NCBI RefSeq assembly: GCF_051859565.1
Contig: NZ_JBHYFK010000002.1
Location: 62,001-126,000 of the forward strand
Length of the DNA stretch: 64,000 nucleotides
Direction: 5' to 3'
Source of the DNA: Glycocaulis sp051859565
Lineage (GTDB): Bacteria > Pseudomonadota > Alphaproteobacteria > Caulobacterales > Maricaulaceae
Under the pieces are notes generated by a model. It saw only the letters and a program-made list of their open reading frames with translations. It was not told the origin of the DNA and searched no databases. The translations under genes were made by a program, and so were the position numbers. Positions 17,158 to 24,066 of this stretch are shown here, one piece after another (position 1 is the stretch's first letter; every line of letters begins with the position of its first letter).

Positions 17158-17858
17158 TTCGCCGGGGACTGATGCTGAGCCTGCCGCCCTTTCTGATCAT
17201 GCTGGCGCTGGCCGTGTGGGGCTGGGTGGCGACGCCGGAGGGCGCGCAGGTGCCTGTGCATTTTGCTGCTGATGGCAGTGTAAACCGCTATGGCTCCCGG
17301 CTGGAGGCGTTCGGTGTGATGCCGCTCATGGCACTTGGCCTGTGCGCGCTCTTTGCACTGCTGCCGGTGCTCGATCCGCGCGGCGGCAATCTGCGCCGGT
17401 CACGCCCTGTTGTGCTGGTCAGCTGGGCTGGGGCGGTATGGCTTCTGGCGCTGGTTCAGGGTGTCATCACCCTGACGGTGACTGGCATACTGGCCGATGC
17501 GAGCTGGATACCGCGTCTTGTGGGCGTGGCGGTCGGGGCGTTGTTTGTCGGCATTGGCAATGTGCTCGGCAAGGCACGGCCCAACTGGTTTGTCGGTATC
17601 CGTACACCGTGGACGCTGTCTTCGGACCGTTCATGGGACGTGGCCCATAGATGGGGCGGGCGGCTGTTCGTGCTGGCGGGCCTGGTGAGTATCGGCGCCA
17701 TGCTGGTTCTGCCGCTGACGGCAGGCTTCATCGTCCTGCTGGCGGCGACGCTGGGCGCCGCCCTTGTTCCGGCGGTTCTCTCCTACTTCGTCTGGCGTGG
17801 CGATCCTGACCGGGAAACCTATAACGCGCCGCGGTCCGGAGGCGACGATCCGCAGTAA
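17154..17858 (+). CDS. SdpI-like integral membrane protein (DUF1648 / SdpI)
   Basis: This 234-residue membrane protein has about six hydrophobic segments. The N-terminal part (PVHFAADGSVNRYGSR) matches the DUF1648 pattern and the central part (GNVLGKARPNWFVGIRTPWTLSSDRSWDVAHRWGGRLF) is the SdpI signature. In Bacillus SdpI is both immunity protein against the SdpC toxin and a signalling partner of SdpR. No SdpC-like toxin gene is visible here. The gene starts within the regulator's last codons (ATGA). Its job in this organism may be sensing envelope stress; that is inference. Confidence 0.87.
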   Translation: MIRRGLMLSLPPFLIMLALAVWGWVATPEGAQVPVHFAADGSVNRYGSRLEAFGVMPLMALGLCALFALLPVLDPRGGNLRRSRPVVLVSWAGAVWLLALVQGVITLTVTGILADASWIPRLVGVAVGALFVGIGNVLGKARPNWFVGIRTPWTLSSDRSWDVAHRWGGRLFVLAGLVSIGAMLVLPLTAGFIVLLAATLGAALVPAVLSYFVWRGDPDRETYNAPRSGGDDPQ

Positions 17859-17966
17859 GGCGCGGCAGGGCTTGCGCGCCAGTGGCAAGAGGGCTTTATG
17901 AGCGGCGTGTGCGGCGCTAGGTTGCCGCGCTGCAACATGCCCTCTCGCGCCAAGGATCACCGCCCC

Positions 17967-19193
17967 ATGTCCAAACCCGTCAAGAAAATCGTGCTGGCCT
18001 ATTCGGGTGGTCTCGATACCTCGGTGATCCTGAAATGGCTGCAGGACCATTACGACGCCGAAGTGGTCACGTTTACTGCCGATCTGGGGCAGGGCGAGGA
18101 GCTGGCACCGGCTCGCCGCAAGGCCGAGAAGGCCGGCGTAAAAGAGATTTATATCGACGATCTGCGCGAGGAGTTCGTGCGCGATTACTGCTTCCCCATG
18201 GTGCGGGCCAATGCCGTCTATGAGGGCCAGTATCTGCTTGGCACGTCGATCGCGCGCCCTCTGATCGCCAAGCGACTTGTCGAGATCGCCCACGAGACCG
18301 GCGCGGACGCCGTGGCCCACGGCGCAACCGGCAAGGGCAATGATCAGGTGCGCTTCGAGCTGGGCGTAGCCGCCCTCGATCCGGACCTCAAATGCATCGC
18401 GCCGTGGCGCGAATGGGATCTCAACTCGCGCACCAAGCTGATCGAATATGCCGAAGCCAACGGTATTGAAGTGGCCAAGGACAAGCGCGGCGAGGCGCCC
18501 TTCTCGGTCGATGCCAATCTCTGGCACACCTCCTCTGAGGGCAAGATTCTCGAAGACCCGGCGGAGGAAGCCTCCGACATCGTCTATCAGCGTACCAATG
18601 ACCCCGAAACTGCGCCGGACAAGCCGGAATACCTGACTATCGGGTTTGAGCGCGGCGATGCGGTGTCGATCAATGGCGAGGCGCTTTCCCCTGCCACCCT
18701 GCTGACGAAGCTCAACGAGTATGGCCGCATTCACGGCATTGGCCGTCTGGATCTGGTCGAGAACCGCTTTGTCGGCATGAAATCGCGCGGCATTTACGAG
18801 ACGCCGGGCGGCACGATCCTGATGATGGCCCACCGGGGTATCGAACAGATCACGCTGGATCGCGGTGCGATGCATCTCAAAGACGAGCTGATGCCGCGCT
18901 ACGCCAAGCTGCTCTATGAGGGCTTCTGGTTCTCGCCTGAGCGCGAAATGCTGCAGGCGGCCATTGACCACTCCCAGCGCCATGTGTCCGGCGAGGTGCG
19001 GCTGAAGCTCTACAAGGGCAGCGTTACGGTGGTGGGCCGGTCCTCCCCCGCCACGCTCTACTCGCTGGCCCACGTCACCTTCGAGGAAGACATGGTCTAC
19101 GACCAGAAGGACGCGGAAGGCTTTATCCGCCTCAACGCCCTGCGCCTGAAGCTGATGGCCCGCCGCAAGCGCGTACTGGGGGAGAATGACTAG
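17967..19193 (+). CDS. argG: Argininosuccinate synthase
   Basis: ArgG joins citrulline and aspartate with ATP to give argininosuccinate. The 408-residue protein begins with the ATP-binding AYSGGLDTSVILKWL and continues with the expected GATGKGNDQVRFE and GRFVG-like NRFVGMKSRGIYETPGG segments. Length is normal for the class. ATG 17967 is chosen, with AAGGA ahead; an open frame continues to 17898 without family match. It stands alone between the SdpI-like gene and a propeller gene. Confidence 0.97.
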   Translation: MSKPVKKIVLAYSGGLDTSVILKWLQDHYDAEVVTFTADLGQGEELAPARRKAEKAGVKEIYIDDLREEFVRDYCFPMVRANAVYEGQYLLGTSIARPLIAKRLVEIAHETGADAVAHGATGKGNDQVRFELGVAALDPDLKCIAPWREWDLNSRTKLIEYAEANGIEVAKDKRGEAPFSVDANLWHTSSEGKILEDPAEEASDIVYQRTNDPETAPDKPEYLTIGFERGDAVSINGEALSPATLLTKLNEYGRIHGIGRLDLVENRFVGMKSRGIYETPGGTILMMAHRGIEQITLDRGAMHLKDELMPRYAKLLYEGFWFSPEREMLQAAIDHSQRHVSGEVRLKLYKGSVTVVGRSSPATLYSLAHVTFEEDMVYDQKDAEGFIRLNALRLKLMARRKRVLGEND

Positions 19194-19217
19194 AGCAGCC
19201 ATTGCGGCTTGCCATCA

Positions 19218-19245
19218 GGGACGGTGAGGGCAAACCTCCCGTCCC
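19218..19245 (+). terminator. Hairpin between argG and the next start codon
   Basis: GGGACGG-T-GAGG (19218-19229) pairs with CCTC-CCGTCCC (19235-19245) around GCAAA, an 11-bp stem with one bulge that ends exactly at the following ATG. There is no T-run. It may be a weak argG terminator or a translational control hairpin. Confidence 0.5.
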
Positions 19246-20517
19246 ATGATCACACTTGCTCTTGCCCTTGCGGCCTCGCTCGCCCTGTCTGACACACCCG
19301 CGCCCGGTTCGCTTCTGGACCAGTCACAGGCCCTGCGGGCTGAAACGCGCCTGCTCGCTGCTGAAGGCGACTGGGCCGCAGCGGCTGAGGCCAATGCCGG
19401 GGCGCTGGCGCTTCAGCCGGGGCATTTCGGACTTTTGACCAATGCCGTGGCGCTGGCGGCCAATGGCGGCGATCTGGACGGGGCGCTAGATGCGCTCGAG
19501 GCGCTGATCCGGGCGGGGTTCAGCCTTGATCTGGCAGCCGCGCGCGGGCTGGAATCGGCACTGGAAGAACATGCACCATCCCGGCTTGCGGCCTTGCGTG
19601 AACGGATGGCACAGAATCTCGTACCTGTCGGCCGGGCTGAACGATATCTGTCGGTGCCTCTTCCCGATGCGCTGGTCGAAACCTTCGCTGTCGATATTGA
19701 TGCAGAGCGGCTTTACCTCGGCACGGTCGCTGATGCGTCCATCTATGCCGTGCGTCTGGATGACCCGGGTAGTCCTGAGCGCCTGGCTGGGCCGGAGGAC
19801 GGCATGGGCTCGGTGTTCGGCATGGCGCTCGATGGCCGCAACCGCCTTCTCTATGCCGCCACCGCGCGTACCGCGCTGACACCAGAAGGCCTGCCGGGCG
19901 AGCGTGAGACCGCCCTTATCGCCTTTGACCTCTTCACGGGCGAGATTTCTGCGCGCCATACAATGCCGGGTGCCGGGCGTTTCTCCGATGTCGTGGTGCA
20001 GGACGGGATCGTCTATGCCAGTGACAGTGTGGAGGGGCGGATCTACACGCTGACCGCGCCGCGCAACACGCTTGAAATCTATGCTGAAGATAGCCGGTTC
20101 GCCTCCTTGCAGGGGCTGGCTCTGGCGCAAGGCGCGCTGTGGGTGGTGGACTATGCCACGGGGCTCTGGCGCATCGATCCGGTCAGCCGGGAAGCCAGCC
20201 GTGTGGAGGTGCTAGAAGGCAGCCTGATCGGCTTTGACGGGCTGACGACCGATAGCTATGGCGAGCTTTACGGGGTACGCAACGGCGTGCAGCCGCACGG
20301 CGTCTTTCATATCGCGCTGGAGCCATGGGGCGGCGGCGCGCGCGTGCGTCCGGTCCTGACCGGCCACAGGGATTTTGACGAGCCTACTACCGCGCGTGTG
20401 TCCGATGGCCGGCTGTTCGTTCTGGCGAATGCGCAGTGGGAGCTGTTTCCCGAAGATGGCTCGCAGCCGCAGCGTGAGCGGCGCGATCCGGTTGTCCTGC
20501 ACATGCCGGTGCCCTGA
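19246..20517 (+). CDS. Secreted protein with N-terminal helical repeats and beta-propeller domain, function unknown
   Basis: This 423-residue protein starts with a probable signal peptide (MITLALALAASLALS). Residues about 25-120 look like TPR-type helical repeats (LAAEGDWAAAAEANAGALAL, then NGGDLDGALDALEALI). From about 130 onward the chain is a propeller in the SMP-30/NHL style (FAVDIDAERLYLGTV, GMALDGRNRLLYAA, VVVQDGIVYASDSVEGRI, LALAQGALWVVDY). I cannot assign a reaction. There is no Shine-Dalgarno sequence; a hairpin ends right at the ATG. It lies between argG and ftsK with 67 bases to the latter. Confidence 0.72.
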   Translation: MITLALALAASLALSDTPAPGSLLDQSQALRAETRLLAAEGDWAAAAEANAGALALQPGHFGLLTNAVALAANGGDLDGALDALEALIRAGFSLDLAAARGLESALEEHAPSRLAALRERMAQNLVPVGRAERYLSVPLPDALVETFAVDIDAERLYLGTVADASIYAVRLDDPGSPERLAGPEDGMGSVFGMALDGRNRLLYAATARTALTPEGLPGERETALIAFDLFTGEISARHTMPGAGRFSDVVVQDGIVYASDSVEGRIYTLTAPRNTLEIYAEDSRFASLQGLALAQGALWVVDYATGLWRIDPVSREASRVEVLEGSLIGFDGLTTDSYGELYGVRNGVQPHGVFHIALEPWGGGARVRPVLTGHRDFDEPTTARVSDGRLFVLANAQWELFPEDGSQPQRERRDPVVLHMPVP

Positions 20518-20532
20518 AATTCCGGTTTTTGA

Positions 20533-20547
20533 TTAACCGGCATTTAC
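20533..20547 (+). promoter_or_regulatory. Possible CtrA box upstream of ftsK
   Basis: TTAA-N7-TTAC matches the CtrA consensus TTAA-N7-TTAA with one difference and lies 38 bases before the chosen ftsK ATG. It is one short match in a small AT-rich gap, so chance cannot be excluded. Confidence 0.35.
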
Positions 20548-20584
20548 CAGCCGGGAAGATTTGCCCCTCACACTGGCGCGCGAC

Positions 20585-23005
20585 ATGGCCAGACGACCAA
20601 GCTCTTCCCGCGCCGCCAGCAGCGATGCGCCCCTGCCAGCCCGTGCCGGGCTGTTTGCGCGCGTGCGTGCCGTGCTGATCGGCGGCGCGATGAGTTTTCT
20701 GGGCGCACTGACCCTTATCGCCCTGTTCAGCTACAATCCGTTTGATCCGAGCCTCAATGCCGCCACCGGCCAGAATGTCAGTAATCTTGCCGGGCCATCT
20801 GGTGCGATAGCCGCCGATCTGCTCCTGCAGACAATGGGCTGGGCCGGGGCATGCCTGGCGTTGATGGTGCTGGGCTGGGGCCTTATCCTCACCCTGCAGG
20901 GGCCTATCCGGCGTCCCTTGCCGGTGGTGCTGTTCCGTATCGTGTGCGGCGCGTTTGCGCTTTGCGGTTTTGCCGCAGCGGTGTCGGCCCTGCCGGTGCC
21001 ATTGAGCTGGCCGTTCGCATCGGGTCTGGGCGGTCTTCTCGGGGACAGTCTGTTATCGGGCGTGTCCGGACTTGCGGTGCAGGCCGAGATTGCCGGGGCC
21101 AATGCGATTGCCGCCGTGCTCGGCCTTCTGGCGGCCATTCTTGGCACGTTTTTCTGCTTCGGCCTGAACACACATGATCTGGCTGCAGCCAGTGCGGCTG
21201 CCGTGCGGGTGTGGGAGACGGTGCGTGGCTGGACGCGGCGCCTGATGGACGAATTGCCGGCCAGCTGGCGCAGCGCCGATGACCGTCCGCTGGAGATATC
21301 CGGTGAGGCACGCGCCGAGAACGCCCCGGCCATTTTGCGTGGCGGCCGTGCGCCGGCGGCCGGGATGGCCACGCCGCGCCGTGCGGGGCAACCGGATGCG
21401 CGCACCGCGCCGGATGTGAAGATTGCGCCGAAAGGCAAGCCGAAGCCCTCTGACCGCGAAGCGCGCGAGGCACAGGCCGCTTTGCCGTTCAATTCCGGCT
21501 CTGACTTTGAAATGCCGCGCCTTGATCTTCTGGCGAAGGCAACCCCGCGCAAGGACGAGGTGGACGCCGACGGGCTGCGCCAGAATGCCGAATTGCTGGC
21601 TGCGGTGCTGGGCGATTTCGGGGTGAAGGGCGAGATTGTCGAGGTCCGTCCCGGCCCGGTCGTCACGCTCTACGAGCTGGAACCAGCACCGGGCGTGAAG
21701 ACCAGCCGCGTCATCAATCTGGCTGATGATATTGCCCGCTCCATGGCCGCTGTCGCCTGCCGCGTGGCCGTAGTGCCGGGGCGCAATGCCATTGGTATCG
21801 AACTGCCCAATACCCGCCGCGAGACAGTATTCCTGCGCACGCTGCTCTCCTCCTCCGGCTTTGAGAAGAACCGCGCCGAACTGCCGCTGGCGCTGGGCGA
21901 GACCATTGGCGGGGAGCCGTTCACCGCTGACCTGTCGCGCATGCCGCACCTGCTGATCGCGGGTACGACGGGTTCGGGTAAGTCGGTCGGTATCAACGCC
22001 ATGATCCTGTCGCTGCTCTACCGGCTGCCGCCGGAAGAGTGCCGCATGATCATGATCGATCCCAAAATGCTGGAACTCTCCGTCTATGACGGCATTCCCC
22101 ACCTGCTCTCGCCGGTGGTGACTGACCCGAAAAAGGCGGTCGCCGCGCTCAAATGGACCGTGCGCGAGATGGAAAGCCGGTATTTGCGCATGTCCAAGGT
22201 CGGCGTGCGCAATATGGCCGGCTTCAACGAGAAAGCGGCTGAAGCGCGCGAAGCTGGCGAGATGCTCAGCCGCACCGTGCAGACGGGTTTTGACCGCGAG
22301 ACCGGCGAGCCGGTCTACGAGACCGAGACCATTGAGCCTGATCACATGCCCTATATCGTCGTGGTGATCGACGAGATGGCCGATCTGATGATGGTGGCGG
22401 GCAAGGAGATCGAGGGCGCGGTGCAGCGTCTGGCGCAGATGGCGCGCGCTGCCGGTATCCATGTCATCATGGCCACCCAGCGTCCGTCGGTCGACGTCAT
22501 CACCGGCACGATCAAGGCCAACTTCCCGACCCGGATCAGCTATCAGGTCACTTCCAAGATCGATTCACGCACCATTCTGGGCGAGCAGGGGGCCGAACAG
22601 CTCCTCGGTCAGGGCGATCTCCTGCTGATGGCCGGGGGCGGGCGGATACGCCGCCTGCACGGGCCGTTTGTCTCCGACCGCGAGGTGGAAGAGGTCGCCA
22701 GCTTCCTCAAAAAGCAGCGCGCGCCGGAATATCTCGATGCCGTCACCGAGGATCTCGATGAAGAGGGCGGTATTCCCGGTCTCGATGGCGGGGAGGGCGG
22801 CTCGGGCGATGATCTCTTCGATCAGGCTGTCGCGGTGGTCGCGCGCGACCGCAAGGCCTCGACCAGCTATATCCAGCGCCGCCTGCAGATCGGCTATAAC
22901 CGCGCCGCCTCGCTCATCGAGCGCATGGAAGATGAAGGCATGATCGGCCCGGCGGATCATTCCGGTAAGCGCGAGATCTACCTGCCGGAGCGGGAGCGGG
23001 TTTAA
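20585..23005 (+). CDS. ftsK: DNA translocase FtsK
   Basis: FtsK pumps DNA at the division septum and helps resolve chromosome dimers through XerCD. The 806-residue protein has an N-terminal membrane domain with about four helices (residues 25-190), a short proline/alanine-rich linker, and the motor domain with Walker A GTTGSGKSVG near residue 462 and Walker B VVVIDEMADLMM. The C-terminal winged-helix gamma domain (AVVARDRKASTSYIQRRLQI, then NRAASLIERME) reads KOPS sites. Starts are unclear: ATG 20585 lacks a ribosome binding site and a TTG at 20561 is in frame. The linker is short, as usual in alphaproteobacteria. Confidence 0.95.
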   Translation: MARRPSSSRAASSDAPLPARAGLFARVRAVLIGGAMSFLGALTLIALFSYNPFDPSLNAATGQNVSNLAGPSGAIAADLLLQTMGWAGACLALMVLGWGLILTLQGPIRRPLPVVLFRIVCGAFALCGFAAAVSALPVPLSWPFASGLGGLLGDSLLSGVSGLAVQAEIAGANAIAAVLGLLAAILGTFFCFGLNTHDLAAASAAAVRVWETVRGWTRRLMDELPASWRSADDRPLEISGEARAENAPAILRGGRAPAAGMATPRRAGQPDARTAPDVKIAPKGKPKPSDREAREAQAALPFNSGSDFEMPRLDLLAKATPRKDEVDADGLRQNAELLAAVLGDFGVKGEIVEVRPGPVVTLYELEPAPGVKTSRVINLADDIARSMAAVACRVAVVPGRNAIGIELPNTRRETVFLRTLLSSSGFEKNRAELPLALGETIGGEPFTADLSRMPHLLIAGTTGSGKSVGINAMILSLLYRLPPEECRMIMIDPKMLELSVYDGIPHLLSPVVTDPKKAVAALKWTVREMESRYLRMSKVGVRNMAGFNEKAAEAREAGEMLSRTVQTGFDRETGEPVYETETIEPDHMPYIVVVIDEMADLMMVAGKEIEGAVQRLAQMARAAGIHVIMATQRPSVDVITGTIKANFPTRISYQVTSKIDSRTILGEQGAEQLLGQGDLLLMAGGGRIRRLHGPFVSDREVEEVASFLKKQRAPEYLDAVTEDLDEEGGIPGLDGGEGGSGDDLFDQAVAVVARDRKASTSYIQRRLQIGYNRAASLIERMEDEGMIGPADHSGKREIYLPERERV

Positions 23006-23026
23006 GCAAGTAAGGCTGTACACCCT

Positions 23027-23144
23027 GATGTCTCCCCCCGTTTACGGGGGGAGTGCCCCTGAAAGGGGCGAGGGGGGGATAATCGAAACAAACTCCCCCC
23101 TCCGGTCCTTCGGACCACCTCCCCCGTAAACGGGGGAGGACATC
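23027..23144. repeat. Multi-hairpin intergenic repeat element, copy B
   Basis: This 118-base element lies between ftsK and nth and is flanked by the inverted GATGTC / GACATC. It has the same five stems as the copy at 13725-13845: TCCCCCCGTTTACGGGGGGA, a second hairpin GCCCCT-GAA-AGGGGC (23055-23069), the long GAGGGGGG / CCCCCCTC stem (23070-23077 with 23095-23102), GGTCCTTCGGACC (23104-23116) and CTCCCCCGTAAACGGGGGAG. The second hairpin differs in sequence from copy A in every paired region yet keeps six base pairs and a three-base loop. Confidence 0.85.
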
Positions 23145-23209
23145 ACCTTGCCGCAACCAACCCCACCCCGCCCTTGCCCTCGCTGCCCGCTCCCGCTAGC
23201 TCCACTGCC

Positions 23210-23902
23210 ATGAGCGAAAAGCCAAACCCCCGCAAAAAGCCCGCCCCGCGTGCGATACCGCGCAGTGATGCGGCGGCGATCTTTGAAACCCTGTCGCGCA
23301 TCATGCCCGAACCGAAGACGGAGCTGGAATACACCAACCCGTTCACGCTGGTCGTCGCCGTGGCGCTGTCGGCGCAGGCCACCGATGTCGGGGTCAACAA
23401 GGCGACCCGCCGCCTGTTTGCGGTAGCCGATACGCCCGAAAAAATGCTCGAGCTCGGCGAGGACGCGGTGCGTGAGCACATCAAGACGATTGGCCTCTTC
23501 CGTAACAAGGCGAAGAATGTCATCGCGCTTTCGCGCATGATTATCGAAGAATTTGGCGGCGAGGTGCCACAGACTCGCGACGAGCTGATCCGTCTGCCAG
23601 GTGTCGGCCGCAAGACGGCCAATGTCGTGCTGAACGAGGCGTTCGGCCAGCACACCATAGCCGTAGACACGCACATCTTCCGCGTCTCCAACCGCACCAG
23701 GCTGGCTCCGGGCAAGACACCGGACGAAGTCGAGGCAGGGCTGGAACGGATCACCCCCGCAGAATACCTCAAAGGCGCCCATCACTGGCTGATCCTGCAC
23801 GGGCGCTATGTGTGCAAGGCGCGAAAGCCGGAATGCTGGCGCTGCGCGATTGCCGAGTATTGCCGCTTCAAGCCGAAGACCCCGCAGCCGGGCCAAGGCT
23901 GA
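23210..23902 (+). CDS. nth: Endonuclease III
   Basis: Endonuclease III removes oxidised pyrimidines and cuts the abasic strand. The 230-residue protein has the helix-hairpin-helix LPGVGRKTANVVLNEAF with catalytic Lys135, the catalytic aspartate in AVDTHIFRVSNR (Asp153), and the [4Fe-4S] set C202-x6-C209-x2-C212-x5-C218. Start ATG 23210 is chosen since it lies just beyond the repeat element; an upstream start at 23174 is possible. No Shine-Dalgarno sequence is obvious. Confidence 0.96.
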   Translation: MSEKPNPRKKPAPRAIPRSDAAAIFETLSRIMPEPKTELEYTNPFTLVVAVALSAQATDVGVNKATRRLFAVADTPEKMLELGEDAVREHIKTIGLFRNKAKNVIALSRMIIEEFGGEVPQTRDELIRLPGVGRKTANVVLNEAFGQHTIAVDTHIFRVSNRTRLAPGKTPDEVEAGLERITPAEYLKGAHHWLILHGRYVCKARKPECWRCAIAEYCRFKPKTPQPGQG

Positions 23903-24066
23903 GCCCTCGCCCGCGCGCGGTGCGATTTGAGACGCATGGTCAAGTGATTGGCGCGATATTGAGACGCCTGTCCTAACGGCGGGGCGAGGTCACGGTTAAT
24001 TTTCCCCTACCAGAAAGCGCCCTTCAGGGCGGTGCGGGCCAACAAGCTCTTGGTGGGGAGATCATC

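Noticed and set aside
23990..24020. CtrA box before the autotransporter gene (TTAA followed by CTAC)
   Set aside because: Two mismatches to the consensus, so not better than chance.
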